From positions 62,001 through 126,000 of the forward strand of contig NZ_CABVPN010000022.1 of assembly GCF_902499115.1 (NCBI RefSeq): a DNA stretch of 64,000 nt, read 5' to 3'. A program made the position numbers and the translations under genes. Below are positions 17,392 through 25,886 of this stretch, one piece after another. The notes under the pieces were generated by a model. The model did no database searches. It saw nothing but the letters and a program-made list of their open reading frames with translations, and was not told the origin of the DNA. The DNA is from Burkholderia diffusa (GTDB taxonomy: Bacteria; Pseudomonadota; Gammaproteobacteria; Burkholderiales; Burkholderiaceae). Numbering within the stretch: position 1 is the first letter of the stretch; the number at the start of each line of letters is the position of its first letter.

Positions 17392-18171
17392 TTACTGGTT
17401 GACCGCGAGCTTCAGCGACGCGGCGGGGGCGAGGTAGTCATGGGCCACTTCGCCGATATCGAGCGTGAGATGTGCGATGACGTGGCGCGCGCCGATCACC
17501 TTGCGAACCGGCAGGTCGGCAACCGACGCGAGCGCATGCGGATGCAGTTCGAGCGCGGCAGGCCCCTCCCATGCGCCGATCACGTCGACATCGCGCAGGA
17601 AGAAGCGCACCAGTTCGCAGATGCGCGCGGTGCCGTCGACGTGCGGAATGACCTTGAGCAGATAGTTGGGCGTGCCGGCGAGCTTGCGGCGCTCGGCTTC
17701 CGTGTCGAGCGCGCGGTACTTGTAACCCATCGTTCCGGTGGCGATGCGCTGCGTGCCGTAGTCGAGCGTGCCGAGCAGCGTGTCCTTGCCGTCGACGCAG
17801 AGCCGCGGCGACGCCAGTTTCTTGGGAAATCCCCAGATTTCCCGTCCGGCGGCGATGGGGCCTTCGTCGTCGAGGTACATCGCATGCGTGAAATTGGCTC
17901 GCGTGCCGTCCTCGTCCAGAACGGAGATCACCTGACCACTTTCGGTGTAGTCACCGAATCCCGACGAATCGGGCATCCGGATGAACTCGTAATGGACGAC
18001 GGCCTGGTCGACCGTCAGAGGTTCCGGGACGACGGCCCGGAGGGCGTCCATGTCCGTCTCGTACGAGATGATGAAATACTCCCGATTGACGAAGCGGAAG
18101 GGCGGACGCGGATACGCCGGGTTGTGCACGGGCATCGCGAATGCGTTGCTGCGGATATCTTCTTCTGTCAC
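17392..18171 (-). CDS. adc: Acetoacetate decarboxylase
   Basis: The protein has 259 residues. The Schiff-base lysine motif GREIWGFPKKLASP (Lys117) matches the family motif around Lys115 of the clostridial enzyme. It converts acetoacetate to acetone and CO2. It is the first gene of the adc-bdhA-patatin-dedA unit, ending 15 bases before bdhA. A shared-architecture promoter lies at 18357-18428, leaving a leader of about 185 bases. Confidence 0.88.
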   Translation of the reverse strand: MTEEDIRSNAFAMPVHNPAYPRPPFRFVNREYFIISYETDMDALRAVVPEPLTVDQAVVHYEFIRMPDSSGFGDYTESGQVISVLDEDGTRANFTHAMYLDDEGPIAAGREIWGFPKKLASPRLCVDGKDTLLGTLDYGTQRIATGTMGYKYRALDTEAERRKLAGTPNYLLKVIPHVDGTARICELVRFFLRDVDVIGAWEGPAALELHPHALASVADLPVRKVIGARHVIAHLTLDIGEVAHDYLAPAASLKLAVNQ

Positions 18172-18356
18172 GGATCGTTCCTCGGTTGATGAGGTGCTGG
18201 GTCACACCCATGGCAACAGCCTTGGCTGCCGCGGCCAATGACGCGCGACGACGCGACGCGGCGCAGACGGCCGCGCGGGTCGCACGTTGCACTTGCGGTG
18301 TCGTGTCCGTTTCCCGGAGGGGATCGGGCATGCATGCACGGCCACCGTCATCGCCA

Positions 18357-18428
18357 AGCGTAGGCGATGTGCTCGTGCGGCAGTAGCGTCGCGACGGACC
18401 TCATCATGTTGTCTCGGCGACAACAATC
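18357..18428 (-). promoter_or_regulatory. Shared-architecture promoter (copy 4) of adc-bdhA operon
   Basis: On the minus strand GATTGTTG starts at 18428. The element contains the perfect dyad TGTTGTC-N5-GACAACA (18407-18425), with T-N11-A inside. CTACT lies at 18386-18382 and the -10-like TACGCT at 18362-18357. The 66-base spacing matches the other copies, though the left half (GTTG for GGTG) and the -10 are weaker. Confidence 0.5.
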
Positions 18429-18467
18429 GACGAACGGAGGATGGCGAAACGCAAGACGTGTGACGCG

Positions 18468-19469
18468 CTACAGCGCGATGATGGTGCGGCTCGACGGATC
18501 GCGAGCATGTTCGCCGAGCATCGCTTTCAGATCGCGCTCGATCGTGCTGCACAGCGTTGAAATGGGCACGTCGTTGGCGCCGCCTTCGAACGGGTTCTCC
18601 GTGCTTTCGCCAACCTGCTCGAGCGAGGTGTACATCCAGGAAACGGCGACGCTGCACGGCACGACCAGCCAGACCATGTTGCCGTGCATGAAACCGCTGA
18701 CGCTATCGTTCAACCGGTTGAATTCGTTCAGAAGACCGAACGGAAGCGACAGGCAGAAGAACCGGACGAACAGGGAGCTGACGGTCGCATACTGACGCGG
18801 GTAGGGAAAGTTCTTGAAGCGTTCCGATCTTGCCTGGAGATCGATGAAATCGCCGACGGTTTTCTGAAGCTCCATGTAAAAGTTCGAATTCAGATGGCCG
18901 GACATGTGAAGCGTCCGGAGCGAAGTGCCCTGCAGGCTCAGCACGAACGTTGCGATGCAAGCCGAGGAGAGCGACTGTTCGGTTTCGGTCGAGGAGAGGT
19001 ACTTCGGCAACAATTCGCTGATGTCCTTTTCCCACTCCGGAACACGATAGAACCGGCGGTACTCTGCGTTGTAGCGTTTGTTCGTGCTTTCCCAGATGCG
19101 CGGGCGGCGCAGGTCGTAGCGCAGCGCGGTCAGCCACGCCAGGTGGCGATCGACGAGTGTTCGGGCGATCTCGTCATCGGTGACGAAGTCGCGGACGAAT
19201 TGGCCCCAGCGCCGGCTCGTGCTCAGGATATCCGTCCAGATGTCCAGCGCGTCCATTGCGCGGTTGTAGGTTTGAACGTTCTTGAAGCCGACGATGAACG
19301 ACGTGGCAGTTCCGAGCAGAACCACGATCGTCAGGGGGATCGACAGCCACGTAACGGAGAAAAACTTGTACAGGACAACCGGAACGGAACCGAAAACGAG
19401 CAACTCGTAAATTTTCCAGCGCGTCCAGATCAGGAACTCCGACAGTTTGTACGATTTCCCCATGTGCAT
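18468..19469 (-). CDS. Bestrophin-family (RFP-TM/UPF0187) channel protein
   Basis: This 333-residue membrane protein has helices near both ends and the bestrophin signature ENPFEGGANDVPI near the C-terminus. Bacterial bestrophin homologues form pentameric channels for cations or anions. The ATG at 19469 has GAGG 8 bases upstream. The ATG at 19463 is a weaker choice. It sits alone between the adc operon and the divergent NDH-like gene. I see no shared-architecture element pointing at it, so its control may differ from its neighbours. Confidence 0.75.
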   Translation of the reverse strand: MHMGKSYKLSEFLIWTRWKIYELLVFGSVPVVLYKFFSVTWLSIPLTIVVLLGTATSFIVGFKNVQTYNRAMDALDIWTDILSTSRRWGQFVRDFVTDDEIARTLVDRHLAWLTALRYDLRRPRIWESTNKRYNAEYRRFYRVPEWEKDISELLPKYLSSTETEQSLSSACIATFVLSLQGTSLRTLHMSGHLNSNFYMELQKTVGDFIDLQARSERFKNFPYPRQYATVSSLFVRFFCLSLPFGLLNEFNRLNDSVSGFMHGNMVWLVVPCSVAVSWMYTSLEQVGESTENPFEGGANDVPISTLCSTIERDLKAMLGEHARDPSSRTIIAL

Positions 19470-19576
19470 TTTATTTGCCTCATCGTTGAGTCAGGTGGGT
19501 GACGAAGACGGCGTTCGAGTCGCGTGCGATCGTTCGTCGACATCATGCCCGCGATCGATCAGTGCGGCGTGTGATG

Positions 19577-19648
19577 GATTGGTGCCGAAGCGGCAACATC
19601 GTGAGCACGACTGCGGATCTACTGCGCAATGCCGTGTCGACCTAGGAT
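19577..19648 (+). promoter_or_regulatory. Shared-architecture promoter (copy 5) of ndh-like gene
   Basis: GATTGGTGCC starts at 19577 and the element ends CGGCAACA at 19598, identical over 22 bases to the copy at 7546-7567 on the other strand. TCTACT is at 19618-19623 and the -10-like TAGGAT at 19643-19648. Spacing from element start to -10 is 66 bases. The gene start is about 50 bases further on. Confidence 0.6.
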
Positions 19649-19698
19649 GACTTCGCGCGGCGAGTTGCCGCCATCGACATCAACCGAGGGCAATGATC

Positions 19699-20907
19699 AT
19701 GTCGCAGAAGATCCTGATAGTGGGTGCCGGTTTTGCCGGCGTGTGGGGCGCACTGGGCGCGGCGCGCGTGCTGGATGGTGCCGGTGTGACGAGCGGCGAC
19801 GTCGAGATCACGTTGATCTCCCCGAAACCGGAACTGCAGATCCGGCCGCGGCTGTACGAAAGCGAGCCGCAGCGGATGGCCGCACCGTTGCTGCCGCTGC
19901 TCGATGCGGTCGGCGTGAAGTTTCTCGAAGGCAGCGTCGAGGAGATTTCCGTCCGCGAGAAGACGGTCAGTGTCGCATGCGCCAACGGCCAGCGACGTCT
20001 GCTCGCGTATGACAGGCTGTTGTTGACCAGCGGCAGCAGGTTGAGCAAGCCGCCGGTGCCGGGGCTCGCGGAACACGCGTTTTCGGTCGATCGTATCGAG
20101 GACGCCGTCGCGCTCGACGACCACTTCGCGGCGCTCGCGAAACTGCCGGAATCGCCGGCACGCAATACTGTCGCGGTGGTCGGCTGCGGCTTTACGGGTA
20201 TCGAGGTTGCCACCGAGTTGCCCAAGCGTTTGCGCGAGTGGTTTGGCCCGCAAACGAAGGGGCGTGTCGTCGTGATCGGCGCGCAGGACGACATCGGTCC
20301 CGATCTCGGCCCGAATCCTCGGCCGTATGTCGCCGAAGCATTCGCGTCGCTGGGCGTCGAGGCCGTGCTCGGATCGCGCGTCGTGTCGGTCGCGGCCGAC
20401 GGCGTGCGTACCGCGTCGGGCATGCACATCGAGTCCATGACCGTGATCTGGGCGGGCGGAATGCTTGCGAGCCCGCTGACGTCGCAAGTCTCGTCGCACC
20501 TGGACCCGCTCGGGCGCGTCGAGGTCACACCGGATCTTCGCGTGGCGGAAGCGCCGCACGTATTCGTCGCGGGAGACGTGGCGCGGGCGCGCAGCGACGA
20601 TGACGGGCACTATGCATTGATGTCGTGCCAGCACGCGATCGTGATGGGGCAATTCGGCGGGCACAACGTCGCGGCGGATCTGATCGGCGTGCCGACACTG
20701 GAATACCGGCAGCCGTTCTATGCGACATGCGTCGACCTGGGCGATTGGGGGGCCGTGTACTCGGAAGGCTGGGATCGGCAGATCAAACTGACGCATGCCG
20801 AAGGAAAGGCGCGCAAGCAGATGATCAACACGCAATGGATCTATCCGCCGGCACCGAATCGTGCCGAGGCACTGGCGGCCGGTAACCCGCAGGCGTCGTT
20901 CGATTGA
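19699..20907 (+). CDS. NDH-2-like FAD-dependent oxidoreductase
   Basis: The protein has 402 residues in the two-dinucleotide-fold flavoprotein family. The FAD-binding motif is KILIVGAGFAGVWGA, the NAD(P)H-binding motif VAVVGCGFTGIEVATELPKR and the second FAD contact PHVFVAGDVARA. It resembles type II NADH:quinone dehydrogenases, but the membrane-anchoring C-terminal part is short, so the electron acceptor is uncertain. GAGGG at 19686-19690 favours the ATG at 19699 over 19693. It is preceded by a shared-architecture promoter and convergent with ohr copy 2. Confidence 0.78.
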   Translation: MSQKILIVGAGFAGVWGALGAARVLDGAGVTSGDVEITLISPKPELQIRPRLYESEPQRMAAPLLPLLDAVGVKFLEGSVEEISVREKTVSVACANGQRRLLAYDRLLLTSGSRLSKPPVPGLAEHAFSVDRIEDAVALDDHFAALAKLPESPARNTVAVVGCGFTGIEVATELPKRLREWFGPQTKGRVVVIGAQDDIGPDLGPNPRPYVAEAFASLGVEAVLGSRVVSVAADGVRTASGMHIESMTVIWAGGMLASPLTSQVSSHLDPLGRVEVTPDLRVAEAPHVFVAGDVARARSDDDGHYALMSCQHAIVMGQFGGHNVAADLIGVPTLEYRQPFYATCVDLGDWGAVYSEGWDRQIKLTHAEGKARKQMINTQWIYPPAPNRAEALAAGNPQASFD

Positions 20908-21015
20908 CCGGTCGCCCCCCGCGCGCGCGTCGCGAGATGCGCGGCGGGGGCATGCCGCTGCGGCAACGAACGCCGTCGGCGGACGACGCGCTGTCGCGGC
21001 GCGACAGGCGCCGGG

Positions 21016-21516
21016 TCAGTCGACGACGGTCACGATATTGACGGTGCCTTGCCGTGCCATCTTCGCATATGGGCACAAGCGTTCCGCGGTTCGAACCATT
21101 TCTTCCGCGACGTTTCGATCGACGCCCGGCATCCGTACCCGAACGTCGATGAGCAACGCATAGCCGCCGTCCATGGGATCGCGGCCGAATGAAACCTGCA
21201 CTTCCACGGCGGTATCGGGGGTTTCCATATCGGCGCGTTTCTCGAGCAGATTGAGCGCGCCGTGGAAGCACGCGGCGAAGCCGGCCGCGAACAATTGCTC
21301 CGGATTGGTCCCGTTGCCGGGCCCGCCAAACTCGGTGGGCAGGCGCAAGTCGACGGCGAGATTTCCGTCGTCCGAGCGGACGACGCCGGATGCGCGGCCG
21401 TGTCCCGTCTCGCCACCGGACACGGTGACGGTCGTGGTGTAAAGCGGTTGAAAATCCCGGCCTCGATACCTGTCGAGGAGGGAAAGCGGCGGGGCTTGCA
21501 GCTTGTTGTCATCCAT
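21016..21516 (-). CDS. Ohr/OsmC-family organic hydroperoxide resistance protein (copy 2)
   Basis: The protein has 166 residues with catalytic Cys83 (AACFHG) and Cys148 (ERLCPYAK). It is a close paralogue of the copy at 7566-8066, with the same length, the same N-terminal extension and most of the same core residues (LYTTTVTVSGG, GHGRASGV). It reduces organic hydroperoxides. It is the only gene of its unit and has a shared-architecture promoter at 21708-21779, leaving a leader of about 190 bases. Confidence 0.87.
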   Translation of the reverse strand: MDDNKLQAPPLSLLDRYRGRDFQPLYTTTVTVSGGETGHGRASGVVRSDDGNLAVDLRLPTEFGGPGNGTNPEQLFAAGFAACFHGALNLLEKRADMETPDTAVEVQVSFGRDPMDGGYALLIDVRVRMPGVDRNVAEEMVRTAERLCPYAKMARQGTVNIVTVVD

Positions 21517-21707
21517 GATGCGTGCTCGAATTCAGCGACACGCTTCGACCTCGGTCATTCGATCGTCGAAACGTCTTGCGAAGGGGCCGGAACGCCGGGG
21601 CAAGTAGCGTCGTCAAGGAATGACGGGCACGGAGGATCGTCCGAGGAATGCGGCAATCTTCCGGTGCAGCCCGATTCCCGGTTCGTCTACGGGAGAAAGA
21701 CGCTTCC

Positions 21708-21779
21708 ATGCTAGAGGCGCGCGCGGGATGGCGGTATGGCCGTTCCGGGCGATTGTATGTTTCCCGTTGGACACCAATC
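21708..21779 (-). promoter_or_regulatory. Shared-architecture promoter (copy 6) of ohr copy 2
   Basis: On the minus strand GATTGGTGTCCAACGGGAAA starts at 21779, with T-N11-A inside. CATACC is at 21738-21733 and the -10-like TAGCAT at 21713-21708. The spacing is 66 bases. It sits in the 349-base gap 21517-21865, where I see no gene. Confidence 0.58.
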
Positions 21780-21865
21780 GGGAACGCGGCACGAATTTCA
21801 ATCAGGCGCCCGGCGGCAGCGGTTGCCGGCACGCAAGGCCGCACGCGATTGGTGCACGCCGCGCG

Positions 21866-23386
21866 TCAGCGGCCCAGGCACGCGCGCAGCGCTCGTGCGT
21901 GACGTTGCGCTTCGTCCGCGTCGGCGATGTTCGCGAACCCGATGATGAGGCCGCGTGGCGTTTGCTGCGTGTGGCTGTTCGTGTACCAGATCGACAGCGG
22001 CAGGACCGCGAGCCCGGCTTCGCGGGCGCGCGCGGCGACGGTGACATCGTCGACCGGCCCCTCGGGCCCCGCCGTGAACCGCACCGCGAACTGGATGCCG
22101 CCAGGCGGCAGGTCGACGATCAGCCGCTTGCCGAACGCCTGCCGCAATGCGTGCACGATCAGCGTGCGGCGCTCGCCATACAGCGTGCGCATGCGCTTCA
22201 GGTGCCGGGCGAAGTGACCCTGTTCGATGAAATCCGCCAGGGCCGCCTGCAGGAGCGCCGGCGAGCCTGCGTTCATGCTGCAGGCCACGCGTTCGACACG
22301 CTCCACCGCACGCTCCGGCACGACTGCGTACGCGAGCCGCAAGCCGGGATACATCGCCTTGCTGAAGGTACTGCAATAGATCACGCGATCGCGCCGGTCG
22401 AGACTCTTCAGCGCCTGCAGCGGGCGGCCCAGATAGCGGAACTCGCTGTCGTAGTCGTCCTCGACGATCCACCCGGACGTCTTTTCGGCCCAGTCCAGCA
22501 GCGCGATGCGGCGGGACAGCGACAGCGTATGCCCGAGCGGGCTCTGATGCGACGGCGTCACGAGCGCGAAGCGCGCGTGCGCGTCCAGCTGCAGGCCGCG
22601 CTCGACGTCGATTCCCTCGGCATCCACCGGCACCGGGACGAGGTGCACGCCCGTCTCGGAGAGGAAACTGCGTGCGAGCAGATAGCCGGGGTCCTCGAAC
22701 CAGACGCGGTCGTTCGGACGCGCGAGGCTGCGCAGCACGAGTTCCAGCGTGGCGCGGTAGCCGCTGGTGATGAACACCTGTTCCGGCACGCAGGTGACGC
22801 CGCGCGACAGCCCCAGATAGGTGGCGATGTGTTCGCGCAGCGGCCTGTAACCGGCCGGATTCGGGTAGCCCAGCAGCGCACGATCCCCGCTGCGCGCGCG
22901 CAGCGACACGAGGCGGTGCCAGACCTTGCGCGGAAAGGCGTCGAGGGCAGGGACCCCGGGCTGCAACGGGCGCGGCTCGCCGCTCATCGCGACGGCGATC
23001 GGTTGCGCGCGCCGCGGAGGCGGGCTGTCGCGCGACATGCCCGGTACCTGAAGCGCGTCGGCGCTGTCGACGTGCGCCGCCGATTCGTCGTCATGCGCGG
23101 GGGTCGCCCGCAGCAGCGATTTCGGCAAGGACGGCGAGACGAACGTGCCTGCCGCGCCGCGCATTTGCAGATATCCCTCGTCGACCAGGATCGTGTAAGC
23201 CTGTTCGACGGTGCCGCGCGCCGTGTTCAATTGCGTCGCCAGACCGCGTAACGCCGGCACGCGATCGCCCGGACGCAGGTGGCCCGCGGCGATCGCGGTT
23301 CTGAACCGCTCACAGATCTGCAGATAGATCGGCAACTGATGCTGCCGGTCGATTTCGATGGTCAGCATGGAGGATTGCGCAGACAT
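21866..23386 (-). CDS. MocR-type (GntR + aminotransferase) transcriptional regulator
   Basis: This 506-residue MocR/PdxR-type protein has an N-terminal GntR winged helix (about 12-85, LPIYLQICERFRTAIAAGHL) and a proline-rich linker (about 90-150). A fold-type I aminotransferase domain follows, with the PLP lysine in STFSKAMYPGLRLAY. MocR proteins use PLP as a sensor and usually activate a neighbouring gene. The divergent SDR gene 193 bases away is the likely target, with direct repeats between them. The ATG at 23386 has GAGG upstream. A start at 23368 is possible. Confidence 0.85.
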   Translation of the reverse strand: MSAQSSMLTIEIDRQHQLPIYLQICERFRTAIAAGHLRPGDRVPALRGLATQLNTARGTVEQAYTILVDEGYLQMRGAAGTFVSPSLPKSLLRATPAHDDESAAHVDSADALQVPGMSRDSPPPRRAQPIAVAMSGEPRPLQPGVPALDAFPRKVWHRLVSLRARSGDRALLGYPNPAGYRPLREHIATYLGLSRGVTCVPEQVFITSGYRATLELVLRSLARPNDRVWFEDPGYLLARSFLSETGVHLVPVPVDAEGIDVERGLQLDAHARFALVTPSHQSPLGHTLSLSRRIALLDWAEKTSGWIVEDDYDSEFRYLGRPLQALKSLDRRDRVIYCSTFSKAMYPGLRLAYAVVPERAVERVERVACSMNAGSPALLQAALADFIEQGHFARHLKRMRTLYGERRTLIVHALRQAFGKRLIVDLPPGGIQFAVRFTAGPEGPVDDVTVAARAREAGLAVLPLSIWYTNSHTQQTPRGLIIGFANIADADEAQRHARALRACLGR

Positions 23387-23437
23387 GACGGCCTCGTGGG
23401 TAACGGAACAGACACGGCATGGACCAGTCCGATCGAC

Positions 23438-23475
23438 GATTCTTGGCACTGATGGATAGGACATGATTCTTCCAC
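23438..23475. promoter_or_regulatory. Direct repeats, candidate MocR operator
   Basis: GATTCTTGGCAC at 23438-23449 and GATTCTTCCAC at 23465-23475 are direct repeats with starts 27 bases apart. They lie in the 192-base divergent region between the MocR and SDR genes. MocR proteins typically bind spaced direct repeats, so this is a candidate site. Assignment is by position and pattern only. Confidence 0.4.
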
Positions 23476-23578
23476 AATTGCTCCACGCGATGCGACGGTC
23501 ATCACCGCCTTCAGCGGATCCGGCACCCGTCATGTCCCCTCGCATTCACATGCAATCCATTCGTCAGGAGATTTTGCG

Positions 23579-24322
23579 ATGAAGATCGTTGTCATCGGCG
23601 GTTCGGGCCTGATCGGCTCGCGTGTCGTCACGCTGCTCGAGGAAGCCGGCCATCGGGCGGTTGCCGCATCGCCGCGCACCGGTGTCAATACCATCACGGG
23701 CGAGGGCCTGACCGATGCATTGACGGACGCGGACGTGGTCGTGGACGTGGCGAACGCACCGTCATGGGAACCGCAGGCGGTCCTGGACTTCTTCCGCACG
23801 TCGGCACGCAATCTCGGCAAGGCCGAAGTGGCCGCGGGCGTGCGCCATCACGTCGCGCTGTCGATCGTCGGTTGCGACCGGATGCCGGAGAACGGCTATT
23901 TCGCGGCCAAGGTCGCGCAGGAGCAGGCGATCGAGGCGGCGGGCGTACCGTACACGATCGTGCGCGCGACGCAATTCATGGAATTCATCGGCGGCATCGC
24001 GGATTTCGGCACGGTTGACGGCACCGTGCGCATCGGCGACGGACTGTTCCAGCCGATCGCCGCGGAAGACGTGTCGGCACTCGTCGCGCAGGCCGCGCTC
24101 GCCGGGCCGCAGAACGGCACGATCGAGATCGCGGGTCCGGATCGCGCGCCGTTCGCGGAGATCGTCGCGCGCTACCTGAAGTCGGTCGGCGACACGCGCG
24201 CGGTGGTGACCGATCGCGACGCCCGCTACTACGGCGGCCGCGTCGAGGAAACGTCGCTGGTGCCGCTCGGGGACGCGCGGCTGGGCCGCATCGGTCTCGA
24301 CCAGTGGCTGGCACGAAGCTGA
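23579..24322 (+). CDS. Atypical SDR / NmrA-like NAD(P)-binding protein
   Basis: The protein has 247 residues with an N-terminal Rossmann motif MKIVVIGGSGLIGSRVV. It lacks the usual YxxxK catalytic pair, which is normal for atypical (a5/NmrA-like) SDRs that act as redox sensors or oxidoreductases. The phrase VPYTIVRATQFMEFI is typical of this group. It is divergent from the MocR regulator, which probably controls it, and is followed by a LysR gene 83 bases later. The substrate is unknown. Confidence 0.8.
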   Translation: MKIVVIGGSGLIGSRVVTLLEEAGHRAVAASPRTGVNTITGEGLTDALTDADVVVDVANAPSWEPQAVLDFFRTSARNLGKAEVAAGVRHHVALSIVGCDRMPENGYFAAKVAQEQAIEAAGVPYTIVRATQFMEFIGGIADFGTVDGTVRIGDGLFQPIAAEDVSALVAQAALAGPQNGTIEIAGPDRAPFAEIVARYLKSVGDTRAVVTDRDARYYGGRVEETSLVPLGDARLGRIGLDQWLARS

Positions 24323-24405
24323 TTCACGTTCGCACGTATGCGATACGCCGGCGCATGCCGGCGACGAGTCGATCCGTGTGAGCAGCACGTGTGGGGGCAG
24401 CGGAA

Positions 24406-25461
24406 ATGAATCATTCGGAAACATCGGAACACGGCGCGCGTCGCGACCTGGCCAGTCGCGCCGATGCACTGTCGGCGAGCTTCGGTGCGAGCTATGCAGG
24501 CATCCTTGCATTCGTTGCCGTGGCGAGCGAGGGGAGTTTCACCAAGGCCGCCGAACTGCTCGGCGTCGGGCGGCCGGCCGTGAGCCGGAACGTCCAGAAG
24601 CTGGAGGCCCAACTGAGCACGCGGCTGTTCCAGCGGACCACGCGCACGACCGAGCTGACTTGCGAGGGCCGGCGCTTCTTCGAGAATTGCCATCAGGGCG
24701 TGGCGCAGATCGTCGAAGCCATGAACGACATGCTGGAATTGCGGCAGGGGCCGCCGCGCGGCCTCATCCGCATCAGCTCGGCAGTGGGATTCGGCAGGAA
24801 GATCGTGGCGCCGCTGCTGGAAAAGTTCGCGCACGCCTATCCGGACATCATCATCGATCTGCTGCTCGACGACCGGCCCGTCGATCTGGTGTCCGAGCGG
24901 ATCGACGTGTCGTTCCGTAACGGCCGCATCGAGGACTCCAGCATCATCGCCCGGCAACTGATTCCGATGCAGATGGCGCTCTGCGCGGCGCCGTCGTATG
25001 TGGCGAGGCACGGTCTCCCGCAGAGCGTCGAGGACCTCGACCGGCACGAGTGCATCAATTTCCGGTTTGCGAGCGGGCGCCTGTTCGAATGGGAGTTCAA
25101 CGTGGACGGCCGCGTGCAGAAGTACCTGCCGACGTCGCGCCTCACGTTCAACGACGCTGATCTGGTGTTGCGCTCGGTGCTGAACGGATCGGGCATCGCG
25201 CAGATGGCGGGCTACCAGATCCGCGACCATCTCGCGTCGAACGAACTCGTTGTCGCGCTGGCGAAGCACGTGCCGGAGGATCGCGGTCACTACATCTGCT
25301 ATCTGAGCCGGCAACACCTTCCGACGCGCATCCGGATCTTCGTCGACTTCATGACCGAGCAGATTCGCGCGCTCGATCTGAACTGCATGACGCGGTTCAA
25401 TCCGGAAGTGCCGGTGTTGTCGTCGGCCGCGTCGGCCGCGTCGGCGGGGCTGGCGGCTTGA
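24406..25461 (+). CDS. LysR-family transcriptional regulator
   Basis: This is a 351-residue LysR protein with about 30 extra N-terminal residues before the helix-turn-helix (ILAFVAVASEGSFTKAAELL, VGRPAVSRNVQKLE). The C-terminal tail SSAASAASAGLAA is repeat-derived. I start at ATG 24406. A GTG at 24391 is also open. It follows the SDR gene on the same strand and is convergent with a LysR fragment whose stop overlaps its last codons. It is one candidate for the unknown regulator of the six shared promoters, but I see no such element near it. Confidence 0.82.
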   Translation: MNHSETSEHGARRDLASRADALSASFGASYAGILAFVAVASEGSFTKAAELLGVGRPAVSRNVQKLEAQLSTRLFQRTTRTTELTCEGRRFFENCHQGVAQIVEAMNDMLELRQGPPRGLIRISSAVGFGRKIVAPLLEKFAHAYPDIIIDLLLDDRPVDLVSERIDVSFRNGRIEDSSIIARQLIPMQMALCAAPSYVARHGLPQSVEDLDRHECINFRFASGRLFEWEFNVDGRVQKYLPTSRLTFNDADLVLRSVLNGSGIAQMAGYQIRDHLASNELVVALAKHVPEDRGHYICYLSRQHLPTRIRIFVDFMTEQIRALDLNCMTRFNPEVPVLSSAASAASAGLAA

Positions 25462-25621
25462 CGCAGCTCCACGCGCGTTCGTCCGCAATCCAGTCGCCAA
25501 ACAGCTGGATCCTTTGTTGCTGTTCGGTTCCGCCCGGATACGCGAAGTAATAGCCCATCCCCGTCGGCAACGAGGTGTCGAACGGCATCACGAGCCGGTG
25601 CGCCGCCACGCTCTCGTTCAC
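25397..25621 (-). pseudogene. C-terminal fragment of a LysR (GcvA-like) regulator
   Basis: The minus-strand frame reads AHRLVMPFDTSLPTGMGYYF and then QRIQLFGDWIADE. This is the usual end of a LysR effector domain of the GcvA group. No helix-turn-helix or first part of the effector domain is found upstream, so only about the last 60 residues survive. The terminal 20 residues run into the convergent LysR gene and are probably read-through. I interpret it as a deletion remnant. The 25622-25886 gap beside it shows no gene. Confidence 0.6.
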
Positions 25622-25886
25622 CAGCGTCCTGTCGCCCCCAGGGGCGTCGACGTCGTCTCCAAGGACGCACGCCCCCTGTTCGGACTGAATTCCGCTACCG
25701 GCCTTATTTGCGTCGCGCGTGCTCGTTTAGGCGTCGCTTCAGTAGCATCGGTACGCGGACCTGATGCGATGCCAGGCCCACGTACCGCTGATTCGATCGG
25801 TCATGCGTGCGCGCGGATATCCCGCGTTGCCGAACCAGACCAGCCGCCGGCATGCCCGGCTCGGCCTGCAAGCGAGCCCGCGACGG

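Noticed and set aside
21847..21866. Another GATTGGTG near the end of the MocR gene
   Set aside because: It has no TCTACY hexamer or TANNAT-like -10 at the 66-base distance, and it overlaps the end of a coding region.
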